Notes under the pieces: model-generated | The model's database searches: none | What the model saw: only the letters and a program-made list of their open reading frames with translations | What the model was told of the DNA's origin: nothing | DNA from: Holophagae bacterium | GTDB taxonomy: Bacteria > Acidobacteriota > Holophagae > Acanthopleuribacterales > Acanthopleuribacteraceae | NCBI GenBank assembly: GCA_030429565.1 | Contig: JAUIFE010000023.1 | Location: 62,001 to 126,000 of the forward strand | Reading direction: 5' to 3' | Length of the DNA: 64,000 nt | Position numbers and translations under genes: made by a program | Shown: piece after piece, positions 43,039 to 51,108 of the stretch | Position numbering within the stretch: position 1 is the first letter of the stretch | Layout: every line of letters begins with the position of its first letter

Positions 43039-44070
43039 ATGTTGCTGTTGATGTTTTTTCTTTGTTCAGAAGTTGAGTTTACAAAAGGGCCTGGCAAATG
43101 GCGTGTCGACCAATACGGGATCTACACCGCGCCAGCAATTGATCTCGCCGAGAGCGGAGAGATCGCGCTTATTGATCGTGATGGCAAGGAAATGGTCATC
43201 CTCAACCCGGACGGCAGCCTGAAAAAAAAGGTCGGCGGCCATGGGGAAGGTCCTGGTGAGTTTCAGAGTCCGGTCGATGTGACTTGGCTCGAGTCAGAAA
43301 AAGTATTCGTGGTCTTTGATCAAGTGAGCAAACGTTTTTCTAAATGGACGGCTCAAGGCGACTTGGTGAAGGAGTACAAAATCCAGACCAACGGGCTCTG
43401 GCCGCGGCTTCCTTCCAGCGAGCGGGTATTTCTCTCCCGATTCACTGGTGGCCAGGCCGGTCATAACCCTCGCCTCGAATCACTTGACCTGCGTACTGGT
43501 GAATCTACCACCCTGTGGACATACGAACTCCAACAAAATAGTGCTGTGACAGACGGGCTTCATGGCGGAAACCGAATTACCATTATCTTCAGTTGGGACC
43601 CCGACATGAGCTATGACATGGGCTCAAACTTTTTGGTGGCCAACTGGGGTTCGGATAATGGCATTGATGTCCTGGCGTTCGATGGTCGGAAACAGCGTAC
43701 GCTTCGACCTCGGCTGAAAACGCAACCCTTATTCCAAAAGCTGGTGGATGAGGAACTCGAACGGGTTCCACCACAGTACTTGGATATGGTGAAAGCCCAA
43801 ATGCACCAACCGGAACATTTACCAATCGTGACTCAGCTTCGGGTTGATGATGCTGATCGCATCTGGGTGTTTGAATCAGAACACCAAGAAACGGGAAAAA
43901 ATGGTTTTGTTATCCTGTCTCCCACAGGAGAGGAACTGGGCCGTGGGCACATTAAAAGTATTCCCTACCAGATCAAGAACCAGTCGGTGTACCTGCTGGA
44001 ATCCGAAAAGAACAATGAAGATCCCGATGATCGGTTCATGTATTTGTCTCAATTCAGATTCTCTTTCTAG
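43039..44070 (+). CDS. Exported 6-bladed beta-propeller protein
   Basis: I choose the ATG at 43039 (MLLLMFFLCSEVEF), which has GGGGAG eight bases upstream. Residues 1-13 are a short hydrophobic export signal. The rest shows NHL/6-bladed-propeller repeats: IALIDRDGKEMVILNPDG, GHGEGPGEFQSPVDV (the typical G-x-G-P-G-E-F turn), and RIWVFES. The family is common in Bacteroidota and Acidobacteriota as extracellular or periplasmic binding proteins. It lies 86 bases before the first of four secreted-peptide genes and could be part of that locus. Confidence 0.8.
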   Translation: MLLLMFFLCSEVEFTKGPGKWRVDQYGIYTAPAIDLAESGEIALIDRDGKEMVILNPDGSLKKKVGGHGEGPGEFQSPVDVTWLESEKVFVVFDQVSKRFSKWTAQGDLVKEYKIQTNGLWPRLPSSERVFLSRFTGGQAGHNPRLESLDLRTGESTTLWTYELQQNSAVTDGLHGGNRITIIFSWDPDMSYDMGSNFLVANWGSDNGIDVLAFDGRKQRTLRPRLKTQPLFQKLVDEELERVPPQYLDMVKAQMHQPEHLPIVTQLRVDDADRIWVFESEHQETGKNGFVILSPTGEELGRGHIKSIPYQIKNQSVYLLESEKNNEDPDDRFMYLSQFRFSF

Positions 44071-44156
44071 AGGGTCCTGAGTCTTTCTCATGTGTCCCTC
44101 TGCACGTAAACGTTCGGCGGCCTTGCCGCTGCATTCCCAACAACGAGGAGTTTTCC

Positions 44157-44318
44157 ATGAAAAAAATGCTGCTGTTTTTACTGGTCTGTTGTGTGCCTCT
44201 GGTAGCAACGACCGACACCCGATCAGACGACATCGAAACCGGCTACGAAGATACCCAACAGCGCGACGACAGCTTTTCTGATCGCAAGCCTGAGGTCATT
44301 GTTGGTGACCCAGGTTAA
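44157..44318 (+). CDS. 53-aa secreted peptide, tandem copy 1
   Basis: A 20-residue export signal (MKKMLLFLLVCCVPLVATT) is followed by an acidic mature part with RSDDIE, GYED, QQRDDSFSDRKPE and the ending VIVGDPG. The gene is preceded by AACGAGGAGTTTTCC, giving a GAGGAG site six bases before the ATG. Nearly identical genes follow at 208-210-base intervals. No family is recognised; possible roles include signal peptide, bacteriocin-like precursor or surface component. Confidence 0.75.
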   Translation: MKKMLLFLLVCCVPLVATTDTRSDDIETGYEDTQQRDDSFSDRKPEVIVGDPG

Positions 44319-44364
44319 ACCATCTTTTTACTTATGCGTCATCAAATCCAACAAGGAGTTTTCC

Positions 44365-44526
44365 ATGAAAAAAATGCTGCTGATTTTCCTGGTCTGTTGT
44401 GTGCCGCTGGCGGCAACGACCGACACCCGATCAGACGATATCGAGACCGGCTACGAAGATACCCAACAGCGCGACGACAGCTTTTCTGATCGCAAGCCCG
44501 AGGTCATTGTTGGAATGCCTGGTTAA
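44365..44526 (+). CDS. 53-aa secreted peptide, tandem copy 2
   Basis: Differs from copy 1 in the signal (LLIFLVCCVPLAATT) and in the ending VIVGMPG. The preceding site is ACAAGGAGTTTTCC. The 46-base gap from copy 1 has no terminator, so co-transcription is likely. Confidence 0.75.
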   Translation: MKKMLLIFLVCCVPLAATTDTRSDDIETGYEDTQQRDDSFSDRKPEVIVGMPG

Positions 44527-44574
44527 GCTTTCTTTCTCGTTCGCGCAATTGAACCGATCAACGAGGAGTTTTCC

Positions 44575-44736
44575 ATGAAAAAAATGCTGCTGTTTTTACT
44601 GGTCTGTTGTGTGCCGCTTGTGGCGACAACCGACACCCGATCAGACGACATCGAAACCGGGTACGAAGATACCCATCAGCGTGACGACAGCTTTTCTGAT
44701 CGCAGGCCCGAGGTCATTATTGTCAGGCCTGGTTAA
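44575..44736 (+). CDS. 53-aa secreted peptide, tandem copy 3
   Basis: Mature part has EDTHQRDDSFSDRRPE and the ending VIIVRPG, the most diverged C-terminus of the four. The 48-base leader before it (ending CGAGGAGTTTTCC) is almost identical to that of copy 4. Confidence 0.75.
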   Translation: MKKMLLFLLVCCVPLVATTDTRSDDIETGYEDTHQRDDSFSDRRPEVIIVRPG

Positions 44737-44784
44737 GCATTCTTTCTCTTTCGCGCAATTGAACCGAACAACGAGGAGTTTTCC

Positions 44785-44946
44785 ATGAAAAAAATGCTGC
44801 TGTTTTTACTGGTCTGCAGTGTGCCGCTGGTGGCAACGACCGATACCCGATCAGACGACATCGAAACTGGCTACGAAGATGCCCAACAGCGCGACGACAG
44901 CTTTTCTGATCGCAAGCCTGAACTCATTGTTGGCGATCCAGGCTAG
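44785..44946 (+). CDS. 53-aa secreted peptide, tandem copy 4
   Basis: One Cys of the signal is replaced (VCSVP), EDTQQ becomes EDAQQ, and it ends LIVGDPG with a TAG stop instead of TAA. It is the last copy; no fifth remnant is visible downstream. Confidence 0.75.
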   Translation: MKKMLLFLLVCSVPLVATTDTRSDDIETGYEDAQQRDDSFSDRKPELIVGDPG

Positions 44947-45246
44947 TCTCGGCTCAGGGAGTTCCTGATCCTCAATTCAGGAAGCCAAGCTGAGGATGGG
45001 CACACGAGTCGTGATTAATGTTGGCGCCAGCAAATAGGCACCGAGCTGAACCTTTGCATTGGGGTGAGCCCGCAGGGGGAAATCTCGACTTCCCCAGTCG
45101 GGTTGTTTTCCATCCTGGACCAAGCCCTCCCTGCGTTGAGGCTGTTTCCACGAGGCCCTTCTTTTAAGATCCATCCAACACCGGCCAGCCCTGCTCTCCA
45201 GGGCCGGATCGCTAGTAGCAATCAGGCCCTGGAGTTCCTCTCTGAA
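44947..45246. other. Intergenic stretch with ten-base inverted repeat
   Basis: No convincing gene. CTCCAGGGCC / GGCCCTGGAG form a perfect ten-base inverted repeat with a 22-base spacer near 45195-45236, between convergent genes, and may serve as a terminator without a T-run. Confidence 0.45.
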
Positions 45247-45951
45247 TCAAGGAGATGGTGTTGATCTCTTCTTTTTGTTCCACCAGGCAAAGGGTTCATT
45301 TTTTAGCCGAAAAGTGATCGGACTGCGCTCAAAACATTTATTGACAACGCCAACCTGTTTCGGTGACAAGGCGGTTTGGCTTTTGAGGAATTGTAACGCC
45401 CCCGGCAGGAATGAGTTTTTGGGTCTTCTGGAAATGTATTCTTCAATCCAGTATTTCGCTGCATAAACCCCTGCGAGATGGCTGAGCGAGAACTCTTTCC
45501 CTTTTTGCTTTCGGATGAACCCTTCCATCCGGGCTCTTTCGAACACGGTAAGTTCACCAGTTTTTTGGAACTGTTCCCAGATCTCAACCTGCCACTCGAG
45601 CGCTGGTGCATTGATGAACTCCTCAAGATGGCGAAACCGGAGGTACAGATAGGCCTCCGCGCCGCGAGAGTGCTCTTCTGACTCGCGGTCAAGGGTATTG
45701 CCTCCGCCACCTCCGCCACCAAGAGCCGAGCCTTCTTGAGCTATCTCCAGCGCGCCTTTGGTCAGGTCAGGAATGCTGTCGCGCCAATTGGGGATCTCCT
45801 TCCGGCAGGTCGGGCCGACGATGTACTCGCGCCCTCCTTGCTCATAGATCCAGGCGGAACCCTTTCTGATCGGCGTTCGCTTGTTGTATTTGTCCACACA
45901 ACGCTGGCAGAACGAACCATCCTTGACGAAATCCTTGCGAATAAGCCGCAT
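45247..45951 (-). CDS. Hypothetical protein with N-terminal Cys cluster, 234 aa
   Basis: I choose the ATG at 45951, preceded by GGAGAG five bases upstream; the longer frame from 45984 begins with TTG. The N-terminus has FCQRC (about 14-18) and GPTC (about 48), a possible zinc site. A run of seven Gly (about 82-88) links to a helical C-terminal half that ends in a basic tail. No family is recognised. Confidence 0.65.
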   Translation of the reverse strand: MRLIRKDFVKDGSFCQRCVDKYNKRTPIRKGSAWIYEQGGREYIVGPTCRKEIPNWRDSIPDLTKGALEIAQEGSALGGGGGGGNTLDRESEEHSRGAEAYLYLRFRHLEEFINAPALEWQVEIWEQFQKTGELTVFERARMEGFIRKQKGKEFSLSHLAGVYAAKYWIEEYISRRPKNSFLPGALQFLKSQTALSPKQVGVVNKCFERSPITFRLKNEPFAWWNKKKRSTPSP

Positions 45952-46146
45952 AAAACTCTCCACATTTAGAATTTGCCTTCTCAAGGTTTCTTAAGCCTGA
46001 GAGTGTTTAAAAACCGCACGTTTAAGAAACGCTGAGAAGTATGCCAGCGTACTACGGCTTTTTCGGGGGAACGGTTTCGCAGAAAAAAGAAGTGGTATTC
46101 ACGAGATCAGGCAAGTTTCTGATGCGCCACGGGTTATCGCAGTAAA

Positions 46147-46182
46147 GGGTATAACGTTGGGTATATCGTTAGGTGTAACGTT
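46147..46182. repeat. Three tandem 12-bp repeats (iteron-like)
   Basis: GGGTATAACGTT, GGGTATATCGTT and AGGTGTAACGTT stand in exact phase. The unit length matches the 23.9 kb array but the sequence differs. They lie 54 bases before the nested-hairpin element. Confidence 0.65.
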
Positions 46183-46235
46183 CGTGGTTATAGGCAAGGT
46201 TTCCCCCGATGGAGCAAGGCCATGCGGGGAAAAGC

Positions 46236-46442
46236 CTCCGGGCCAGGGGTTGTCAGGGAAGCAAGGGGTCTCGTATTTCATGAGTTCGTGTGGTGAGGTC
46301 TCCGCGTATGCGGATTCTCACCAGCCGACTCATTCATGAAGAGACCCCAGTAAAAGCTTCCCTGACTCCGCCCCTCCAAACCGCTTTGGAACTCAAGCTA
46401 CGAGGAGGGACGGAGTCAGGGAAACACCTGACAACCCCGGAG
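46236..46442. other. Highly structured element with alternative hairpins
   Basis: An outer 12-bp stem pairs GGGGTTGTCAGG (46246-46257) with CCTGACAACCCC (46427-46438). Hairpin 1 pairs CAGGGAAGC (46254) with GCTTCCCTG (46356) and continues inward with GGGGTCTC / GAGACCCC, TTCATGA / TCATGAA, TGGTGAG / CTCACCA and TCCGC-GTAT-GCGGA. Hairpin 2 pairs TTCCCTGACTCCG (46358) with CGGAGTCAGGGAA (46411), then CCCTCC / GGAGGG and GCTT / AAGC. Hairpins 1 and 2 compete for TTCCCTG. No credible gene covers the element. Confidence 0.7.
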
Positions 46443-46447
46443 CCCAC

Positions 46448-46533
46448 CATCACGGCGACCGTTCTTGCGCTCCGCGCTTTTTCGCCCAGCGACCGATCGG
46501 GCGTTCCTGCCACCGCCCATCACGGCGACCGTT
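46448..46533. repeat. Pair of 16-bp direct repeats
   Basis: CATCACGGCGACCGTT occurs at 46448-46463 and again at 46518-46533, 70 bases apart, just right of the nested-hairpin element. Confidence 0.65.
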
Positions 46534-46765
46534 TCTCCCTGCTGCTCATGCCGCCCGGCCCGGCCAACCCACGTCGAGCGAGGACCTGCCGGCCGCCATT
46601 GCCGCTGACCATTGCGAGGGCACTATCTCCCTCCAGACGACGACCCTGTTCACCAACCTGGCCAACGGCGCGACAAATGAAGTGGGTACTTGCGAGTACT
46701 CAATACTGCTTTCTGCCGCTCAAGTGGTTGGCAGCGCGGTGGTTCCGGTGTATGTATGGGGCTGA
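46529..46765 (+). pseudogene. Possible remnant of a coding frame
   Basis: One frame without a good start reads protein-like near its end (ADHCEGTISLQTTTL, then LANGATNEVGTCEYS, ending VVPVYVWG). It may be the 3' remnant of a broken gene. The upstream part is Arg-rich and unlike protein. Low confidence. Confidence 0.25.
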
Positions 46766-46920
46766 GGAATCGCGAAAGCACGGGTCACACGCATCGTGAG
46801 GTGAAGCGACTTTATTTTCGGGAGGGACACTTTGCTGGTGCTGCGCGCCTTGAGCGTGTTTGGCAACAGCCGGTGTCGATGGGCGTTTGCCATCTTTTTT
46901 CTCTTTTACCCCCCTGACCT

Positions 46921-46989
46921 ATGACCCTGCCACCTGCTGCGGTGTTGACGATCAGCCCGGTGTTATCTGGTTGTATCGCATGCTGCTGA
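46921..46989 (+). CDS. Possible 22-aa peptide behind a T/C leader
   Basis: ATG follows CTTTTTTCTCTTTTACCCCC at an eleven-base distance, the same arrangement as at 47208 and 47703. The frame stops after 22 codons (MTLPPAAVLTISPVLSGCIA...). It may be a leader peptide or a gene broken early. Confidence 0.3.
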   Translation: MTLPPAAVLTISPVLSGCIACC

Positions 46990-47181
46990 CATCATCGGCT
47001 CAAACCTACCACGTGACGGCCACGCACCCGCATTCGGCCTCGCTTTGTTCCAGCTTCATCCTCGCGCCATCGGGTTCGCGCGAACAATCCGTGCTTTCCT
47101 TGGGAGTATGGCCAGTGGCCATCACCACGGTTCTCTTCCTCACACGTTGCCAACGCCCAGCGTATTTTTTGCGGGTGTCGG

Positions 47182-47205
47182 CTTTTTTATCCTTTTTCTT
47201 TTCTC
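47182..47205 (+). promoter_or_regulatory. T/C tract leader of the ArdC-like gene
   Basis: CTTTTTTATCCTTTTTC and TTTTCTC end two bases before the ATG at 47208; no Shine-Dalgarno. The core TTTTTATCCTTTTTC recurs before the gene at 51706. Confidence 0.65.
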
Positions 47206-47207
47206 AT

Positions 47208-47669
47208 ATGGAAACTCATGAATTCCACCAAGCTCCCGCTCCAGCACCGTCTCCTGAACCGATTGAGGTTTCTCTGGAAACGCTGCCGCAGGAGCGCGAC
47301 AACATCCGTGCCTGGCTGAAAGACCTCAGTAATCGCGTCAAGCACTTGGTCAAATCGCAGGCGTATCCTTCTACGAATGCCGCGTTACTCGATGTGTACG
47401 CTCAGCTCACCGGCGCCAAAACGTTCCATTCCCGAGGGCAATGGAAACAAGAGGGCTACCGGGTCAAACCGCACCAAGCGGGCTTGCCCATCTGGGGACG
47501 GCAGAAACAGGCTCATCGTTCGTCGAAGGAATCGAATGGTCAGAAGAAATCTTCCGGCTATACGTTCTTTCCGGTGGTTCAGGTGTATGCCGAGTCCCAA
47601 GTGGAACCTGCGCCTGCGGGCGATTCGTCCGGTGCTGGCTCTGTGTCAGAAGCCGCGGATGCGGTCTAG
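47208..47669 (+). CDS. ArdC N-domain-like protein, 153 aa
   Basis: I choose the ATG at 47208 after the T/C leader; a longer frame from 46860 runs through apparently non-coding DNA. The part LTGAKTFHSRGQWKQEGYR, then GLPIWGRQK, resembles the single-strand-DNA-binding N-domain of ArdC-type anti-restriction proteins. That family protects incoming conjugative DNA. The tail is Ala/Ser/Glu-rich. It is followed after 33 bases by a DNA methyltransferase gene, an apt partner. Confidence 0.6.
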   Translation: METHEFHQAPAPAPSPEPIEVSLETLPQERDNIRAWLKDLSNRVKHLVKSQAYPSTNAALLDVYAQLTGAKTFHSRGQWKQEGYRVKPHQAGLPIWGRQKQAHRSSKESNGQKKSSGYTFFPVVQVYAESQVEPAPAGDSSGAGSVSEAADAV

Positions 47670-47702
47670 GCCGGTACTTTTTTCGTTTTTTTTTCCAATC
47701 CC

Positions 47703-48467
47703 ATGTCTCTTTTTTCTTCACCGCGCTTTGCGGCGCAAAAACCTGTCCCTCTTTCGTTCGGGAACGGGGCGCAAGGCCGTCTGTATCACGAGGATTGTCA
47801 GAAGGTGTTGCCCATGTTTCCGTCAAATTCCATCGGTCTGGTCGTGACGGATCCGCCGTATGGTGTGAACTATCGCGATCGCAATGGCCGGACCATTGCC
47901 AATGATTCTGCAGATCTTGGCTGGATCGGTCCTGTGTTTCAGGAGATTTTCCGCGTGCTCAAGCCCAATCGGTTTTGTCTCAGCTTCTTTGGCTGGAATG
48001 AAGCGCATCGGTTTTTTTCTGCGTGGAAATCGTGTGGTTTCAGTGTGGTCGGCAATATCGTGTTCTGTAAATCGTATGTTTCGGGCAAGCGATATTTGGC
48101 CTATCGCCATGAAAATGCCATATTGCTGTGCAAGGGCTATCCCATGTTACGCGGCCCGATACTCAGCAGTGTTCAACCGTGGGAGTACAGCGGAAATAAT
48201 CTGCATCCCACTCAAAAACCACTGGAAGGGATGAGTCGGCTCATCGAATCGTTTGCGGTTCCTGGTGAAATCGTGCTGGATCCGTTTATGGGTTCGGGGA
48301 CCACTTGTGTCGCCGCTGCCCGCCGGGCGCATCCTTTCATCGGAACAGAAATCGTCAAGTCGTATTTTGATGCCGCCCTTCAGCGCTTGCGCGCGGTGGC
48401 GGCATCGGGTGATCAGGTGGCGGCGGTTCAAAATCGCCCGCAAGTGATCCCGTGTTCTATCCCGTAA
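47703..48467 (+). CDS. DNA (N6-adenine or N4-cytosine) methyltransferase
   Basis: The 254-aa protein has the beta-class motif order: catalytic DPPY (50-53) first, then the SAM-binding LDPFMGSGTT (about 192-201) and HPTQKP before it. It modifies an unknown site in DNA. No restriction partner is adjacent, so it is an orphan that may mask the element from host nucleases. A leader with nine T and CCAATCCC precedes the ATG; there is no AGGAG. A terminator follows. Confidence 0.9.
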   Translation: MSLFSSPRFAAQKPVPLSFGNGAQGRLYHEDCQKVLPMFPSNSIGLVVTDPPYGVNYRDRNGRTIANDSADLGWIGPVFQEIFRVLKPNRFCLSFFGWNEAHRFFSAWKSCGFSVVGNIVFCKSYVSGKRYLAYRHENAILLCKGYPMLRGPILSSVQPWEYSGNNLHPTQKPLEGMSRLIESFAVPGEIVLDPFMGSGTTCVAAARRAHPFIGTEIVKSYFDAALQRLRAVAASGDQVAAVQNRPQVIPCSIP

Positions 48468-48508
48468 GGATACTCAATGCGCTGATCGAGAGGAGCGTTG
48501 TACTAGAC

Positions 48509-48539
48509 GATACTCATGATGGCACCAGTATCCTTTTTT
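48509..48539 (+). terminator. Terminator after the methyltransferase
   Basis: GATACT / AGTATC with a 12-base loop is followed by CTTTTTT. A longer alternative stem uses AAGGATACT at 48466-48474 with AGTATCCTT at 48527-48535. Confidence 0.6.
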
Positions 48540-48723
48540 CTCCCAAACATACTCGTTTTTCTTGCCTTCGTGGGGGTTTCCCCATAGATTACGGATAACG
48601 GTTCTCGAATTACTTGATCATATCGCCTGCACGGGTTTGCTGATTGAGTTTTTTGATGTGTTATGCCATTCACACGTGTTTCGCGCAGAGTGGTACGCTT
48701 TTTGTCTTTTTTCTTTTTTGACC

Positions 48724-48969
48724 ATGAGACAAACGGAATCTGATGACGTCCTGTCCCTGATCTTCACACTCAGACATCTGCGTGTTCACTACCTCACCCG
48801 ATCTGAGAACAGTTCTTCTCCGACACGACCTTCGTGGTGGAGATGGGTTTTGACTTCGATTGGCATTGGGGTTCTTCGAATGCTGCAAGTTTTGTTTTTT
48901 GGGTTACCGGAAGACAAGCGTTGGGGATCATACGGATGGTATCCCGCGACCAAGTCCAGACGTCGCTAA
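48724..48969 (+). CDS. Small membrane-associated protein, 81 aa
   Basis: The ATG at 48724 is chosen because a T/C tract (48698-48719) stands just before it; the frame from 48562 overruns this leader. The product is basic with one amphipathic or membrane segment (WVLTSIGIGVLRMLQVLFFGL) and a Lys/Arg-rich end. A perfect terminator follows directly. The function is unknown. Confidence 0.55.
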   Translation: MRQTESDDVLSLIFTLRHLRVHYLTRSENSSSPTRPSWWRWVLTSIGIGVLRMLQVLFFGLPEDKRWGSYGWYPATKSRRR

Positions 48970-48973
48970 TCTC

Positions 48974-49010
48974 AAAGACCCTTCCCGACACCGGAAGGGT
49001 CTTTCCTTTT
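48974..49010 (+). terminator. Rho-independent terminator
   Basis: AAAGACCCTTCC / GGAAGGGTCTTT is a perfect 12-bp stem with a seven-base loop, followed by CCTTTTC. Confidence 0.85.
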
Positions 49011-49032
49011 CTTACCTACAGGAGGTTTTTCG

Positions 49033-49410
49033 ATGTCACATGGTCATGTTCCCGCTCAACAAACGAATTACGTTCTCAAGCATATCTTGGTCGAACTGGT
49101 GCTCAAGGTTCGGCTGCTGTCGGCACCACAAGAGGTCGATCTCTTGATTGACGAAACGCTTTCCAAGTTTGATCGTGCCTATCACGCTCAGGATGAAATG
49201 CTCACAGAAAAGCAGGTCTCCTGCCGCTGGCCGTTTCTCGATGTTCGGCGGCTGCAAAACATGCGGTTCCGTGGGGTCGGCCCGCGCTATCACAAGTTGT
49301 CCAATACCAAGCAAGGGCGCGTCTACTACCGCGTCAGTGATGTGGAGGCGTTTATCGCTCAAACCCAGCAATTGGAGGAAGAACTCGAAGAAATCTGTCG
49401 TATCTCGTGA
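49033..49410 (+). CDS. Excisionase / AlpA-like MerR-type HTH protein
   Basis: The 125-aa protein has a helical N-terminus (about 1-55) and an HTH_17 excisionase-like domain (about 56-115): LTEKQVSCRWPFLDVRRLQ, then RVYYRVSDVEAFIAQ. Such proteins bend DNA to direct excision or act as small activators. Its AGGAGG site seven bases before the ATG is a normal Shine-Dalgarno, unlike the three T/C-leader genes before it. It is enclosed by two terminators. Confidence 0.75.
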   Translation: MSHGHVPAQQTNYVLKHILVELVLKVRLLSAPQEVDLLIDETLSKFDRAYHAQDEMLTEKQVSCRWPFLDVRRLQNMRFRGVGPRYHKLSNTKQGRVYYRVSDVEAFIAQTQQLEEELEEICRIS

Positions 49411-49435
49411 GTGCTTCGATCCTTTCTTTCCGGTG

Positions 49436-49465
49436 AAGGCGGCGGCTTGGTTTCGCCGCCTTTTC
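49436..49465 (+). terminator. Rho-independent terminator
   Basis: AAGGCGGCG / CGCCGCCTT, perfect nine-base stem, nine-base loop, then TTTTC; it ends the excisionase-like gene. Confidence 0.8.
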
Positions 49466-49660
49466 TGTTGGTGCTCAGCTTGCGGCAGGTTGTGCGGGTC
49501 CAACTTTCGGGGAGATGTTGGTGGGGCAATCCGCATCTATTTTTGTCCTCATTAAAATTGCCTATACTGGAACCGACATTTTTTGGACAGCCATAACGTT
49601 TCTAGTATTTCCTCACGGTGAGCATGGCAACTGGGCTGCGTCCTGTCTTGAAAGATTTGA

Positions 49661-50041
49661 TCAGGTTTTCTTTACTGTTGTGTTCTTCAGGATAACAAAA
49701 GGCAACACTAGTGAAGCGAAATAGGGTATATGAAAATAAAAAAGGAAATTCACAGAAAGCAAAAGTACCGCATCAATTGTCAGAAAACGAACTATACGCA
49801 AAAATGAAGTCAGGTTCTCAGCCCCAAGGAAACCAATACATATCACTTCAGGTATCACTATACCTGAGCTTATGCTTTGCATCCTCGGTGTGTACTGAGA
49901 TTCTTCGTTTAGACTTGAATAGCAGGCTGGTTGATTTTCCACTGGTGTTCTTTCGGCCAAGGCGAAAGAGAGAAAGCTGATTAGACTGATGGATAAATGA
50001 AAAATCAAACATGCTTTTGAAAGAGTTTTGAGGTATTTCAT
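49661..50041 (-). CDS. Possible exported protein, 126 aa
   Basis: An N-terminal export signal (MKYLKTLSKACLIFHL, then LISFLSFALA with cleavage before ERT) is followed by a Ser/Pro-rich part and a hydrophobic C-terminus that looks less natural. The first 60-80 residues may be real and the rest a frameshifted extension. No Shine-Dalgarno is seen. Confidence 0.4.
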   Translation of the reverse strand: MKYLKTLSKACLIFHLSISLISFLSFALAERTPVENQPACYSSLNEESQYTPRMQSISSGIVIPEVICIGFLGAENLTSFLRIVRFLTIDAVLLLSVNFLFYFHIPYFASLVLPFVILKNTTVKKT

Positions 50042-50070
50042 GGTCTAAACAATTACAACGGCATTAAGGT

Positions 50071-50103
50071 AGCATCAGCTTGATAAGATATCAAGCTGAT
50101 GCT
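50071..50103. terminator. Strong hairpin downstream of the M57 gene
   Basis: AGCATCAGCTTGATA and its exact complement are separated by three bases. A T-rich tail (TTTAGATTTCTTTTT) lies on the plus side only, so termination of leftward transcripts is likely but not textbook. Confidence 0.65.
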
Positions 50104-50115
50104 TTAGATTTCTTT

Positions 50116-50901
50116 TTAGTCTTGGGGGTACATACTGGACAGCGCGATCACATCGCCAGATGAAAACCCATTCCAAGAACCTACTTTTGTATTGAATACT
50201 GAATAGTCATCCGTTGCTTCAGTGCCCTCAACATGAACACCATCTTGGCTATCGGTGTGCCTCATACCAATAGTGTGACCAAGCTCATGAGCCATGATGT
50301 AAACTCGCTGATTGCTGTTGAAACCACCCTCGACAAACCTATTAATTCTCACCCGGCTGCCAGGTGAGCCACCTAAGGGTAGTTCACCAAGTGCTGCGTT
50401 TGTCGTCCAGAGGTGATCAAATTTTATGGTTATGTCTTGTTCCGTAGTGACTACAGAAAAATGGACACTAGATCCTTCTAGGCTATTGAAAGCATTTATC
50501 GCTGTTTCTGTTGCCTCTCTCCACCGAGAAGGCACATCCCAATCAAACTTGACTTTTAAGTTCTCCACATCTGTCACCAAGTTATCGTGCTTACGCTGTT
50601 TAAGAATATCACCCTGGCACTTTTCTAGCTTCATTTCAAGATTCAGAGCAACAACAGAAAGCCTCATATCGCCTTCATAGACCACCTCTCCACCGTCGAA
50701 ATGAAGCTGATCAGGATCATACCCTTTGTCAGTTAGGTAATCCAAGATCTCAATCTGTTCAAAAGAAAGATTGCCAGATCGATCCTCCAAAAAACCATCC
50801 TTCAACTCTGGTTGAGACACATCCTCGCTAAAATAATCCTGTGCGATCATGCTTGCTGAAAAAAGCAACGAGTACATCAACATTGATTTCAAAAGTCGCA
50901 T
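50116..50901 (-). CDS. Secreted M57 (HEIGH-type) zinc metalloprotease
   Basis: I choose the ATG at 50901: AGGAGA lies seven bases upstream and it gives a clean signal peptide (MRLLKSMLMYSLLFSASMIAQ). The 261-aa product has the zinc motif HELGHTIGMRH (about 200-210), the HExxHxxGxxH signature of M57/matrixin-like proteases, and the family's closing segment SSGDVIALSSMYP. The propeptide-like region EQIEILDYLTDKGYDPDQL precedes the catalytic domain. It acts outside the cell, probably in degrading proteins. Confidence 0.85.
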   Translation of the reverse strand: MRLLKSMLMYSLLFSASMIAQDYFSEDVSQPELKDGFLEDRSGNLSFEQIEILDYLTDKGYDPDQLHFDGGEVVYEGDMRLSVVALNLEMKLEKCQGDILKQRKHDNLVTDVENLKVKFDWDVPSRWREATETAINAFNSLEGSSVHFSVVTTEQDITIKFDHLWTTNAALGELPLGGSPGSRVRINRFVEGGFNSNQRVYIMAHELGHTIGMRHTDSQDGVHVEGTEATDDYSVFNTKVGSWNGFSSGDVIALSSMYPQD

Positions 50902-51108
50902 ATTAACATCTCCTGTATTAATCAAATTGCTGTCAGGCAAATCATCGAAATGCTTTTTAATCCAAAAATCTACACCTCGTTTGATACCTGTCTTGGTTTT
51001 TGTTTAGAAAGAACGGAACAGATCTGAGTGTTTTTTTTGACTAGAAATTGTGCGATGTTATCCAGAGATAAGCCACCCAACTTCCAAGCAGAATTTGGGC
51101 ATGGGGAA

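Noticed and set aside
46290-46799. 169-aa forward frame
   Set aside because: It runs through the nested-hairpin element and is Arg/Pro-rich without a start signal; the inverted repeats explain the DNA better.
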